Below, piece after piece: positions 51,990 through 62,261 of a stretch of 64,000 bases of DNA (within the stretch, counting starts at the first letter, position 1; every line of letters starts with the position of its first letter). The notes beneath the pieces are model-generated. The model was not told the DNA's origin. It did not search any database and was given only the letters and a program-made list of their open reading frames with translations. This DNA comes from Athripsodes cinereus (taxonomy: Eukaryota; Arthropoda; Insecta; Trichoptera; Leptoceridae): NCBI GenBank assembly GCA_947579605.1, contig OX388321.1:22497614-22561613 (forward strand), in the 5' to 3' direction. The position numbers and the translations under genes are program-made.

Positions 51990-52130
51990 TATTTCAGATA
52001 ATTATATCCTCTTTGTGATTCTTTTCTCTTCCATTCGTTCCACATGACCAAACCATCTCAATTTATTTACACGCATTCTATCCACAACACTCTTCTTGCA
52101 TCCACTCATTCTTCTAATAATAATTCTTAA
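51990..52130 (-). pseudogene. RTE-like LINE scrap, family A
   Basis: The minus strand reads GAATGAGTGGATGCAAGAAG, ATAGAATGCGTGTAAATAAA, TTGAGATGGTTTGGTCATG, AATCACAAAGAGGATA: the NKLRWFGH block of family A only. Confidence 0.78.
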
Positions 52131-52134
52131 TTCA

Positions 52135-52535
52135 AAATTCTAATAATTTTTAATTCAAAATTAGAACAACCCAAAAATACATTACTCACAAAAGTTTATA
52201 AAAATATTTTTCACTAAATTCAACAATAATTATGTATTATATAAGTTTTGTATAGTGATCATTATTTTCACATCACTATTATTAATCATAAAACGTTTAA
52301 ACGTAGGGAGTTATAAATAATGATTTCGTTGAAATTACGTACTTTCAAATACTCGAATATCCGCATAATGTATCGGTTTTGCAAAATAATCCTATATATT
52401 ATTATCGTTTCATACTAACATTATTATGTAAAACTAAGGTACGATATATACTCACTCTTCCAAACAAATCTAGGTCATTTGTCCTAATATATTACCTATA
52501 TTAACTAGCATTTAACAACTTGACATTGCTTAAGG
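52135..52535. other. no recognised feature
   Basis: AT-rich; nothing identified. Confidence 0.4.
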
Positions 52536-52604
52536 ATTTTAATAAATAAAATATAAAAATATATTATTGATCAGTGTTTAATCTCCACTATGTTAGGTTA
52601 AATA

Positions 52605-52643
52605 CCGAACGTTTTCGCCTTTACTTGTAGGCATCTTCAGGGG
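52605..52643 (-). ncRNA. hammerhead motif, inverted arm
   Basis: Minus strand: CTGAAGA, stem II GCCTACAAGTAAAGGC (one mismatch near the loop), GAAA, palindrome AACGTT, C, then GG pairing with CC of stem I. Confidence 0.7.
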
Positions 52644-52675
52644 ATCTTGTAGGCATCTTCAGGCATCTTCAGTTT

Positions 52676-52713
52676 CCCTGAAGATGCCTACAAGTATAGG
52701 CGAAAACGTTCGG
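52676..52713 (+). ncRNA. hammerhead motif, complete core
   Basis: CTGAAGA (52678-52684); stem II GCCTA/TAGGC (52686-52701); GAAA (52702-52705); loopless stem III AACGTT (52705-52710); cleavage base C (52711); stem I CC (52676-52677) with GG (52712-52713). All invariant bases are present (N7 is A). Confidence 0.78.
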
Positions 52714-52847
52714 TATTTAACCTAACATAGTGGAGATTAAACAGTGCTCAATAATATATTTTTATATTTTATTTATTAAAATTAAAAATGGATTTCCACA
52801 GCATAAACACAAAAACTCTTGAATTATTGCTTAAGGATTTGTTTGAC

Positions 52848-53090
52848 GGTCGATGTGGCGCGGTGATGACGCTCTTGCCTTTAAGTCACGAGGTCCCGGG
52901 TTCGATTCCCGGTCAGGGCAAAGTGAAGAATGACCTTTTTCAATTTTTCCTGGGTCTGGGTGTTACATGTATATGTGTTTAATGCATTGTATATATGTGT
53001 TTCGTCGCGTTAGAGCCCATAATACAAGATTCATATCTGAGTTTGGGACTAGCTCGATATGTGTGAATTGTCTATGCATTTCATGTCAAA
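52848..53090 (+). mobile_element. SINE3, best copy (tRNA-derived)
   Basis: The head has box A near GTGGCGCGGTGATGACGC and box B GGTTCGATTCC (52899-52909) in GTCCCGGGTTCGATTCCCGG, a well-kept T arm. The body is TGGGTCTGGGTGTTACATGT, GCATTGTATATATGTG, CGTCGCGTTAGAGCCCATAA, TTTGGGACTAGCTCGATATG. At least eight further copies lie in the window. Pol III transcription is inferred. Confidence 0.88.
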
Positions 53091-53344
53091 ATGTCTTTTA
53101 AAAATTTGTTAGATTAAGTTTGAACAGAATAAAGCTTAAAAAGCTCGATGGAGTGGCAGTGATTCAAAAGTTTTGAGTATTAAGTTGTGCATTCTGAATT
53201 TTTATCCATTGTCTCATACTTTTCAGTCAGATCATTTTTGAATGAGGAAGCATTGTTTAAATTACATAGTTAATTTGTACAATAAAAATATGGAAATAAC
53301 TAACATCATCAGAAATTCATAATATATATTGAAGAATCGTTTTC

Positions 53345-53680
53345 TCTCATGAACAAAGCAGATGTTCGAAAAAATAAAGAAATTTTAAATCTCTAATTCA
53401 GCAGTGATGAGGCTCGTCACTCATCCTGAATGTGTTTGTTGTCATGGAGAGGACGTTTTGAATGTTTAAAACATGCATTACACGAGTATACCTCTTTTTG
53501 AAGGGATGTCATCTATGTGTTTTTTTATGTGTAAGTTTGTAAATTATTTCTGTTTGTGTTATGTTATTATGCATACATAAATAAAATAAAATAAATGCAT
53601 AAATAAATAAATAAAATGCAGCTGGTCGGCTGGCTACCCTTCTTGTGGGATATAAATGCCATAGTGGTATGGTAGTTTGG
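53345..53680 (-). repeat. K repeat, interrupted
   Basis: K 5' block (TCATGAACAAAGCAGATGTT, GTGATGAGGCTCGTCACTCA, GTCATGGAGAGGACG). The 3' block resumes at 53617 (GCAGCTGGTCGGCTGGCTAC, CTTCTTGTGGGATATAAATG). The 53480-53616 interval has LINE-type AAAT tail sequence. Confidence 0.7.
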
Positions 53681-53689
53681 GCATGGATT

Positions 53690-54490
53690 AGGCATGTTGA
53701 ACGAATGAACCAGGTAAGAATGACTAGTGATGTGAGAAGAGAAAATTCTCCAAAGAAATTTCTCGAGAACGAGAAATTTCTCCTCTGATGGAAGAGAAAT
53801 TTCTCTCCATAATTTTTCATAGTGGTATTATGACCTTTCGTCCAGTGCACTTAGCAGCCAACCTGATTGATCCAAAAATTTGTGCGGCTGATTAAGGTCC
53901 AAATTAGAGGTTATTGACACTTTTTTCCATGTACGTACCTGCAATTTTTTTTACTTAAATATGGGCATGTGGGGTGTCAAACATCAAGATTATTAGCACT
54001 TTTTTCAATGTAGGTACCTAACATTTTTTTGTTTCCATAATTAATTGTAGCCATATTAGTGATAAATTGTTTTGACATTTGTACATTGTTATTGATTGAT
54101 TGAATAAAGTATTTATTATTATTATACTGTTAAATAAAAAATAAAAAAAAATCCCGAAAATTCTCGACTTCGAGAAATTTCTCGGTAAATTTCTCAAAAA
54201 ATTATTTCTTGAGAATTCCACAACACTAAGAATGACAAAGAGGATAAAATTGTCTGAAAGAAAGGGTGTGAGGAAACGCGAGCATCCGAGAACCACGTGG
54301 CTTGATCACGTGGATCAAATTCTCAAGGACGGCCGCATGTTGAGTAAGAGGAACCGACGTGCGTTTATGAGAAACTGTGTGAATGTGGAGGAAGCGAAGG
54401 AAGTGTGTTAAGATAGATATGTTTGGCGTTCCGTTCTCTCTGCCTACCCCACTTGGGACACGGCGTGAGGGTATAGTTATAGTATATTAG
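53690..54490 (+). pseudogene. RTE-like LINE 3' end, family A, split by a hAT element
   Basis: 53690-53724 encodes the GHVERMNQVRMT-like block. The frame resumes after the insertion at 54237 (TKRIKLSERKGVRKREHPRT, TWLDHVDQILKDGRM) and ends GACACGGCGTGAGGGTATAG. Removing the insertion restores the family order. Confidence 0.85.
53725..54228. mobile_element. hAT-like non-autonomous element, 504 bp
   Basis: It starts TAGTGATGTGAGAAG and ends with the inverse of TAGTGTTGTGGAATTCTC. AGAATGAC lies on both sides (53717-53724, 54229-54236), a perfect 8-bp TSD, the hAT signature. Subterminal palindromes of the GAGAAATTTCTC type repeat near both ends (several near 53.75-53.81, more near 54.17-54.20 kb). 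No transposase frame. Confidence 0.88.
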
Positions 54491-54494
54491 TATA

Positions 54495-55335
54495 GGTATA
54501 GTTGTTAAAATTGTATATTTTTTCAGTATCTTCGTGTACAAACTAGATACTCCAACGCCTACTCTAAAATTTAAGAAATAAATCTTTCATACCTATAATT
54601 TGGGTGAAACTAATTACAACAAAAAAACAATTTATTTAGCGCCGTATTGTGATAATATCACATCAAGGGCATTTTTTACAAAATCTTAAATCAATATCCA
54701 CGTCCATCTTCAAAATAACATAAATCCATTTAAAAATTGTCGACTGAAAGATAAACTAGTAATAGTAGGTACAATACAAACATTCATACAGACATGCATT
54801 TATAAATGTTCAGCAGACATTCAGTCTTTTTTTTAAATATTGATGCAACACAAGAGGTGTATCATGTGTAAAAGCTTGTGAACAAATAAGTCTTAATCAG
54901 GTCTCTCCTGAAAACTAAGACGGAATTTATAAAAGAAATACAGATATATCTTTTTATAAAAAAAAAAAAATTATGTTCGCGCACAAACCTATATCCAAAC
55001 AAATAAACTTATTTATGATAATCAAAATATAATTTTAATACTGGTATATCATCCCCCGGAAACAACAAAATTCAAAATATAATGCATCATCATTGTTATT
55101 TAACAAATTTCTTACTTAAGTATGAAGGTACTATTCAGGTATCGAATTTCTAAATGTACAAAATTAAAATTAAATTCTCAGCTTTATTACTGTAGTAGGT
55201 AGTACCTTTTGACATTTTGAGGTTGGACCTGTCAAAGGCAGTATTTTTGCAGGTATTTAAATGTAAATACTTCAAACAAATATATTTACCAGTCTTTCAT
55301 TTGAGTCAAGTTAAGTCAAGCCACGGACAATTAAA
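54495..55335. other. mostly unassigned; SINE1-like 3' tail
   Basis: 54935-54970 (ACAGATATATCTTTTTATAA then A run) matches the SINE1 3' end. The rest is AT-rich with no gene. Confidence 0.4.
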
Positions 55336-55338
55336 TAT

Positions 55339-55475
55339 AAAACAGATTGACAATGTCCTTGTAAGAAGAAAAACGCCTCTCTCAATATAAAAAAAAAACA
55401 ATATAATAGAAGAAAACATTTGTTTTTCATTTCATTATGGATTTCTACTATCTTAATACGGATACAGTGAATCAA
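55339..55475 (+). mobile_element. hammerhead-like PLE-type terminus, single arm
   Basis: CAGATTGACAATGTCCTTGT, AAGAAGAAAAACGCCTCTCT keeps the layout with a damaged core. It is followed by an A-rich leader and an ATG-headed stretch encoding MDFYYLNTDTVN that ends at CAGTGAATC. Here the order is direct, ribozyme then terminus, without an opposite arm. Confidence 0.55.
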
Positions 55476-55499
55476 AATGTAAGTGTCCTTTTATTAAAC

Positions 55500-55855
55500 T
55501 ACTATACCCTCACGCCGTGTCCAAAGTGGGGTAGGCAGAGAGAACGGGACGCCAGATTGATCTATCTTTACACACTTCCTTCGCTTCCTCCACATTCACA
55601 CAGTTTCTCAAGCACGCACGTCGGTTCCTCTTACTCAACACACGGCCGTCCTTGAGAATTTGATCTACGTGATCAAGCTACGTGGTTCTCGGACGCCCGC
55701 GCTTCCTCCCACCCTTTCTTTCAGACGAGTATATCCTTTTTGTCATTCTTACCTCTTTCATTCTTTCAACATGTCCAAACCACCTAAGTTTTTTCACACG
55801 CATTCTGTTCACAATACTCTTCGTGCATCCGCTAATTCTTCTAATATCCTATTAA
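55500..55855 (-). pseudogene. RTE-like LINE 3' end, family A
   Basis: The minus strand reads RMRVKKLRWFGHVERMKEVR, then KDILVRKKGGRKRGRPRTT and DQILKDGRVLSKRNRRA, ending GACACGGCGTGAGGG inverted at 55510. One or two frame breaks; otherwise well preserved. Confidence 0.85.
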
Positions 55856-55869
55856 TAAATTTATTATTT

Positions 55870-56930
55870 TAAATCCAAATATAACTGTTTAAGATTTATT
55901 AAGTCTTAAGATGTAAATCTCTGAATTTGAGAAGTATATGTTAAAATGAACACAATGCTAAATATATGCAAAAATAAAAATAATTGGTTCTTTTAAAAAT
56001 AGCTGCTAATATTTTAACACTTTTTTGACTTTCCATTAATAAGAGAATATTTGGAAAACATTCTATAAATCTTAAAAATATTATTCAGTTCAGCAGTAAT
56101 GTATGTCACCCATCCTGGATGTATTATTTCTTATTGGAACTGAATTGAAAATCTATGGAAGACAGCAAAATTGTATATTTTATTTGAGAGTACCATTCTA
56201 TACGAGTATTTGGAACAAATTTCATTGTTTTGTTATAACAAAAAATTTTGATAATTAGTGGGCGATTTAAATTACATTTTGATAATAATTGTATTCTTCG
56301 CGAGAAATTCAAAAGTTTTGATTAAATTAAAGGTTGGCACCTATTGTTATAATAAACAGGTAACTGCTTTGTAAAGAAAGTTATTTTTTGTTTGTTTTTG
56401 TTATACAACAATTAGCAAAATTACCATAATTGGTGGAAAAATTAAAAATTGTTTACTTTTTTGCTAGCGTATAAAAATAATATTAAATTAAAGCTTTGTT
56501 TTTTTTAATATTCAAAACATTGGTTTGATTGTTTAATAGATTATTATGGTACGTTCGTAGAACAATGTTGAAACTATTCACGCGAAAATAATTTCAATAC
56601 TTTGAAAAACATAATAATAATACTTATAACAAGACCGAACACAATACGGATTATCTTTTCAATTTTATGGGAGAAGTTTTACTCTTCTTCACAGTTTTGA
56701 TGAATACATTATAATAATGCGACCGATAGGAAATGGGAACGGCATTCTCGAAGGTAAAGTTTAAAATTTGTGCTGTTTTCTTTCGATGTGCCGTTCTAGA
56801 GGAAGACTTTAAAATTTGTCATCGTACGAACGGCACATTGAAATAATCATACATTTTTTGTAGTGAACTGAATAATGAAAAAATCCAAAGATATATTTTT
56901 CACACATTCAGTCAATATCAAAACTAATTC
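55870..56930. other. mostly unassigned; K scrap at 56.09 kb
   Basis: 56085-56130 (AGCAGTAATGTATGTCACCC, ATCCTGGATG) is a K fragment. 56.73-56.84 kb holds two imperfect direct copies of TTTAAAATTTGT with GTGCCGTTCTAGA-type text; meaning unknown. Confidence 0.4.
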
Positions 56931-56944
56931 AATATTATTTGTTT

Positions 56945-57110
56945 TTTTTTTTTTTTTTATTTATTTATTTATTTTATTCTTCACTGTACCTACATTGGTT
57001 ACAATATACCATAATAAAATTGTGCCATAAAAATAACAATTATACAATTCAATGTACAGAGGGCGAGTTTATCGCTAGAATGCGATGTCTTCCAACTAAC
57101 CCGGTAACTA
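56945..57110 (-). mobile_element. family H LINE tail, uninterrupted copy
   Basis: In minus sense it runs GTTAGTTGGAAGACATCGCA, TTCTAGCGATAAACTCGCCC, TCTGTACATTGAATTGTATA, to GTACAGTGAAGAATAAAATA and (AAAT)n. It serves as the empty-site reference for 50.67-51.39 kb. Confidence 0.8.
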
Positions 57111-57189
57111 AAATTAAAACAAAAGTTTCCTTTTACTGTAGATTAAAAAGAGACGATTGAGATGTGTTTCGACTCCTTATGTTCTTATC

Positions 57190-57235
57190 AATCTTTGCCA
57201 TTGATAATAGCCTAAGAAGACGAAAGGACGTCTCT
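57190..57235 (+). ncRNA. degenerate hammerhead-like motif
   Basis: CCATTGATAATAGCCTAAGA, AGACGAAAGGACGTCTCTCT has the layout of the 9.98 kb family with an inserted G in stem III. Confidence 0.4.
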
Positions 57236-57366
57236 CTGGAATTTATCTGAAAGGCGCTAACTATTTCAACTTATCCAAATATTAATAACATCGACTACAA
57301 AACATGGATAATTAACCGTTATTTAACCGATACACAATAATTCTCCTTTCCATCGAAGAACAATAT

Positions 57367-57756
57367 ATCGATGGTTCAAAGCACAGAAGACACATGTCCA
57401 CATTTGACAGTTTAGAGAAAACAGGGTTTGAAAGTTTGAGATTCAAAATTAATTAACTAATTTTAAATTAATTCAGAAGATGTCCTTGGTGGACATGTGC
57501 TTTTTAAGAATCAATTATGTCGATATTAATACATTCTCAAATATCTTATGTGACATGTTACATCTGTGCACAAAAAAATGATAATTTAAGAATGTTTGGC
57601 ATCTGGTTTTTGTTAAATATTTCGATAATGATATGAGTATTATTAGTTATTATGTATTCAGGACATAGACGACGTTGCAACCGATCTTGTACATATATTA
57701 ACTCATTTTACATAAATAGTGGACATATTGTGTCTTTTGTGCTTTAAACCATCGAT
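57367..57756. mobile_element. MITE with ~40-bp TIR
   Basis: ATCGATGGTTCAAAGCACAG then AAGACACATGTCCAC at the left mirrors GTGGACATATTGTGTCTTTT then GTGCTTTAAACCATCGAT at the right. An internal TGTCCTTGGTGGACATGTGC repeats part of the arm. TSD not fixed. Confidence 0.7.
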
Positions 57757-57814
57757 ATTATATTACACCTGTTGTCGAATCTGTAGCATTTATTTATTTA
57801 TTTATTAAAAAAAT

Positions 57815-58570
57815 AATACACAATCACAGTCTCCGTGCCAACAAAAAATTAAGGCATTTGGGATGGGTGGCAAATCTAATTGCTGAATTTGAGAAAATTC
57901 TAAATGTCTTTTACAGGGACACTCTTACACCTACCAAAAAGCACGAGAGATCTTATTATTTGCTGGGTGGTCCACGGAACAAAAAAAAATGATTGACTAT
58001 AAAAAAAAATATAGATATAAAAGCACAATAGATCCCCTTTTATCCGTTGGATACCTATTTTACAGTAAATTTACCAGCGGAATACCTGTTTGGTATTCTG
58101 AAAAACAAATTTCATAATCCTCCTTTGGTTTTCATCCACCAAGTTAAGTTATCCGTATACCATCACTCGTTTAGCAGCCATCGTAAAGAGCTTTAACATC
58201 CATCTCATAAATATTGTAATTCCCCTTAATAGTTCATTATATTATTCAAGATCGATATTATTTTTTTTTATTTTTGAAACAAGTGAAGATTAAACTTTAA
58301 GTATCGATTACATTATTATTCACAATAAAAAAAAAAACATCTTTTTGAATTATTATAGATATATACTTCTTCTTGGAGTCTTCTGTAAAAGACATGCATT
58401 CGTAAAACATCACATATTAAATGTATACAATATTATTAAATTCAGCGATGAGGCAAACCATTCTTATTGAATGTCTATTTTTTACAGCATATAGAGGATG
58501 ATCTGTATGTTTATTGATTGCAGTAATGTCTTTGCCTACCCTGTATGAAGAATATACCATGATGGATAAG
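57815..58570. repeat. two K repeats in opposite orientation
   Basis: 57820-57990 is plus sense (CTCCGTGCCAACAAAAAATT, GGGATGGGTGGCAAATC, GCTGGGTGGTCCACGGAAC). 58375-58570 is minus sense (CTTGGAGTCTTCTGTAAAAG, AGCGATGAGGCAAACCATTC, ATATACCATGATGG). The interval 58.00-58.37 kb holds nothing recognised. Confidence 0.7.
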
Positions 58571-58619
58571 GTTGATATAAATAGATCTATAGAATTATCA
58601 TAAAATCTACCTATCAATC

Positions 58620-59290
58620 ATTAAATGTTTGGAGCAAGTGGACGAGTATGTATATTTAGGAAGTTTGTTTGCGAGGGATGGAAAATGTGACAAGGATATC
58701 GAAAGAAGCAATGTAGCCGGTGCTAGGATTAACGGTGCACTTCGACCCATTATCAGCAATGACAATGTGTCGAACATGGCAAAACTGCTAGTGCCAAATA
58801 CCATCCTGGTACCGACACTTATGTATGCAAGCGAAACGTGGACATGGTTGAAGAAGGATGAATGTGGAATTAATGCTTGTGGAATAAACGTGGACATGGT
58901 TGAAGATGAGATCGATGAGAAGGATGGTTGGTAAAACGTTGCGTGATAGAGTGAGGAATGAGTGGATGCAAGAGGAGTGTTGTGGATAGAATGCGTGTAA
59001 ATAAATTGAGATGGTTTTGTCATGTGGAACGAATGGAAGAGGAAAGAATGACAAAGAGGATATACTTGGCTGAAAGGAGGGGTGTGAGGAAGCGCGGGCG
59101 TCCGAGAACTACATGAACATGTTGATCAAATTCTCAAAGACGGCCGTGTTTTGAGTAAAAGAAACCGACGTGCGTGCATGAGAAATTGTATGACTGTGGA
59201 GGAAGCGAAAAAAGTATGTAAGGACAGATCTAATTGGCGTTCCTTTCTCTCTGTCTTCCCCACTTGGGATACGGCGTGAGGGAATTGATA
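58620..59290 (+). pseudogene. RTE-like LINE 3' end, family A (longest copy)
   Basis: The frame starts EQVDEYVYLGSLFARDGKCD, continues ...PTLMYASETWTWLKKDE, duplicates a WLKKDE-type segment, then shifts: RMRVNKLRWFCHVERMEEER, KRGRPRTT, RKRNRRACMRNCMTVEEAKK, ending ACTTGGGATACGGCGTGAGG with a GATAGATAGATA tail. The YVYLGS...SETWTW block lies directly after the reverse transcriptase thumb, which gives the true order of family A. Pseudogene. Confidence 0.85.
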
Positions 59291-59319
59291 GATAGATAGA
59301 TCATTAAAAGGTTAATTTT

Positions 59320-59790
59320 TTACCTTTCATTGTTTACTACTAGCTTACGTCTCTCCATTGTTGAATACAGGCCTTTCCTAAAATGTTCCATATTTACAAT
59401 TTTGAAAAACACAAGCCCACCTTTTTCCCACAACTTGGATAATGTTCTTAGACATTTTTTTTGAGGTTTCCCTTTATTTCTTTTATCTAGGCGTCCATCA
59501 ACATCTGTCATCTTATGTATCTTTTTCTTTTGAGTTTATGACCAACCCATTGCCACTTCAGCTTGAAGACTTCACAAATATTATCCACAGCCTTCATTTT
59601 CCTTCAGATTCTTTTCTACATTCTTCACTCTGTCTCATAATCTAATTCCTAACGTTTGTCTTTCCATAGTTTGCTGTATACATCTCAACTTTCTAATGTT
59701 TGCAAATGTTAGCGTCATGGTTTCGAAGCCGAATATAATCACTGGCAGGACATGTGTGTCGTGCAATTTTCTTATCAGACTAATGGGGTA
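59320..59790 (-). pseudogene. RTE-like LINE remnant, family J
   Basis: The minus strand reads VIIFGFETMTLTFANIRKLR, CIQQTMERQTLGIRL, then broken, KLKWQWVGHKLKR, TDVDGRLDKRNKGKPQKKCL. This follows the YGxETWTLT...QRxMERxMLGxxLRDR...KWxWAGHxxR order of RTE-type polyproteins (recalled). Decayed. Confidence 0.7.
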
Positions 59791-59794
59791 TTTC

Positions 59795-60165
59795 TTTATT
59801 CACAAACCTACATTGGAATCTTAATACCTAATGATTATTTTTAATGTTCAAAGTTATACATTTACCAATTATATCACATTTGTATTTAAATTTACGAAAC
59901 ATAATTAAATTAATATTTTTTCTTTTGTTTCAGGTATGGAATCATCACCATAGAAAATAGTATGTTTCAGAGAAAATCAAATTCACTAAGGTATAGAAAA
60001 TAAATTTGTTTTTGTGTTAAATTTTACGATTTACTGGAGTTGAACGGAAAAGGTCGAACAAGGAAATTCAATAAGAATGTATTTGTCAATATTACATACA
60101 TATCCTCATTAAATATTTGTTTATTTTTTGTTTTATTTCACAACAAAGGGCACAAAATAGACCAA
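59795..60165. other. no recognised feature
   Basis: AT-rich; nothing identified. Confidence 0.4.
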
Positions 60166-60169
60166 ATAA

Positions 60170-60345
60170 CATATTTTCGGACAATTCACACTAACTGAGC
60201 TTGTCAAAAATTTACATAAATATGAATCTTATGTTTTGGTTATTTACGCGAAGATACACTTGTTTACAATGCATCAATACATGCAACACCAAGAGCAAGG
60301 ATAATTTAAAAAAGGCCATTCTTCATTTTGCCTTTCTTTTTCCAT
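60170..60345 (-). mobile_element. SINE3 body
   Basis: GACAATTCACACTAACTGAG, ATGCAACACCAAGAGCAAGG, AAAAAAGGCCATTCTTCATT: inverted SINE3 without its tRNA-like head. Confidence 0.65.
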
Positions 60346-60379
60346 TCCTCACATAACATGCATAAGGAAAAAATGCTAT

Positions 60380-60710
60380 CTTTCAACTCAGTATCCGTTC
60401 CCTAGCCCCCCCCCCTCCTCTGATCCATAATCCCTACCACATGCTGGGTGTGTGTCAAATATATTATTTTAAATTTTGTTTTTTTTTCTTTTGTTGTGTT
60501 TTGATATTTTGTATGTTTTTTTGTAAGTAAATTTGTTTTTACTAGTTTCATGTCAATGTGTCGTGGTTAGATGGAAGAAATCACTAATTTATAGTGATAA
60601 TCTCGCCACTGCAGATCGTCCTAGTTTCTAAAATTTTATATTATTTTGTTAACACTGTTATGTAATGATGATGTGCAAAAAGAATAAATAAATAAAATAA
60701 AAAAAAAACA
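60380..60710 (+). mobile_element. LINE/SINE 3' tail, family G
   Basis: AACTCAGTATCCGTTCCCTA, an 11-nt C run (60405-60415), GTGGTTAGATGGAAGAAATC, TAATCTCGCCACTGCAGATC, GATGATGTGCAAAAAGAATA then AAAT tail. Longest family G copy with 8.02 kb. Confidence 0.7.
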
Positions 60711-60749
60711 TTTATGCTTTTATAGAAATAGTAAATGTAGGTATATTCC

Positions 60750-60975
60750 GTAGAGCATCCGACAAAGATTAAGTCTCCCTCTCTTCGAGTGTCTTGTAAA
60801 GGGCAGGTGTTCAAACAAATTCAAAGAAATTGTACATCAAATTTCGGCGATGAGATTTGCCACCCATCCTGAATAACTTAACCTTTTTTTGTTGGTATGA
60901 AGAGGACAGCTTGCATGTTTATTACTTGCAGTTGATTTTCTGGCTACCCCACTAGTGGGATATGCCGTGATCGTT
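60750..60975 (-). repeat. K repeat, near full length
   Basis: AGAGCATCCGACAAAGATTA, TCGAGTGTCTTGTAAAGGGC, AGGTGTTCA, GGCGATGAGATTTGCCACCC, GAGGACAGCTTGCATGTTTA, CCCCACTAGTGGGATATGCC, GTGATCG. One of the best K copies. Confidence 0.85.
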
Positions 60976-60979
60976 AAAA

Positions 60980-61350
60980 AATACAATGTAATAAAGGTAT
61001 GTACTAATATTCCTTTCATATTCTACCTAGAGTATTTATTAACTTAAAGAACATATTTTTTTTTATCAATTTATTTTTAATTGTTTCACGTGTTAAATTT
61101 ACATAAAAATACACACTTTATAAAAACAGTATTGTTTTCAGTACCTAATAAGAATAATTATTGAAATGTATGAATATTATAATATGTACTCATTCAATTT
61201 AATTTGAACTCATTTTGAATTCTTCAATTAATTTATTTCATCTTCTAAAATAAATTATACACCTACTGGCTATTTCCTACGCCTTGGCACTCCAAGAAAT
61301 AAAACGATATACTCCTAAAATAATCTGAACATTTATTACTTTTTTCTCGG
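60980..61350. other. no recognised feature
   Basis: AT-rich; nothing identified. Confidence 0.4.
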
Positions 61351-61355
61351 CTATA

Positions 61356-61560
61356 AACTTGGGATGGTATAGTGCAGAGGTAACGCTCCTTTCTTTGGGT
61401 CACGAAGTCTCAAGCTCGATTCCTGGCCAGGGCAAAGCGAAGACTTACCTTTTTCACATGTGTCTAGGTCTGAATGTTACATGTTGGTATACGTTTGGTG
61501 CATTGTATTTATGTGAATCGTCACGTTAGTACCCACAATACAAGATTCATATCTTTCATA
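61356..61560 (+). mobile_element. SINE3 with tRNA-like head
   Basis: GGGATGGTATAGTGCAGAGG (box A region), AGCTCGATTCCTGGCCAGGG (box B region), then GTGTCTAGGTCTGAATGTTA, GTCACGTTAGTACCCACAAT, ACAAGATTCATATC. The terminal TTGGGACTAGC part is missing. Confidence 0.8.
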
Positions 61561-61564
61561 TTAA

Positions 61565-62255
61565 TTCGAACCACTTAAAACCAACCATAAAATACTTTTT
61601 TTTTGAAATAGCAACTTTTAATTCCGCACGCGCTTTATCTCGTTAAAACCGAATATTATAATTCTTAACAAGCAAATAATGAAAACAGAATGTACTTGGT
61701 ATTTAAAAGGAAAAGGGTAAAAAGGGACGCTTTTCTTTTTGTATCAGCAATGATAATACTGTAATAATAAAAATATTAAGTCGAAAAATCTTTTGTAAAA
61801 TAGAAATTATAATATATAAAATATATTATTATATAATATTTTCTCTTGAAAATTTCTTGAGTGGCTGGCCACTTGAGAGTTTTTTTTTTCAGCTGTGTTG
61901 TTTGTTCGTTGGTACTACTGCTAGTATTTACAACTTTCTGTATACAGTTTATCTCTCCCGTGTATCTTCAGCTTTATTAACAGATTTTCTTTTAACTGAA
62001 AAGGCGAAATTATTAGGAACAGTGATTTCTGATACTTTGCAAAGCCGTGTTTTAAGACTATTGGATTGATGGTTTTCTATAGCAGGCGTTCTTCTATAGC
62101 ACATTATTGTTTTTCAGGTAAGTCATGTCTGTAAAGTAAAATCGGACATGGATTACCTGAAAAATATCAACCAGATACATTTTAGTTCTTTTGTTTTATT
62201 TTTATAGGAGAGCACTCATGAGATATTGTATTACAGTAACGGACGCGAAAGGTTT
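61565..62255. other. unassigned, with one strong short hairpin
   Basis: 62112-62165: TTTTTCAGGTAAGTCATGTC faces GACATGGATTACCTGAAAAA across ~14 nt, a ~20-bp stem with two mismatches. It could be a tiny fold-back remnant. The rest is AT-rich. Confidence 0.45.
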
Positions 62256-62261
62256 ATACAA

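Larger units (their letters stand above)
52540..52825 (+). mobile_element. hammerhead fold-back insertion with perfect 15-bp TSD
   Basis: ATTGCTTAAGGATTT at 52525-52539 and at 52826-52840 is a perfect target duplication. Between lie inverted arms (52537-52650 against 52660-52782) around tandem AGGCATCTTCAG units. Each arm carries a hammerhead core (separate entries). The 3' part is an ATG-headed stretch encoding MDFHSINTKTLEL, comparable with the termini of the other fold-backs. SINE3 follows immediately. Confidence 0.85.

Noticed and set aside
52845..52920. Possible functional tRNA gene (good T arm)
   Set aside because: The acceptor and anticodon arms do not close, and the body continues as SINE3; the same head recurs with the same body elsewhere.
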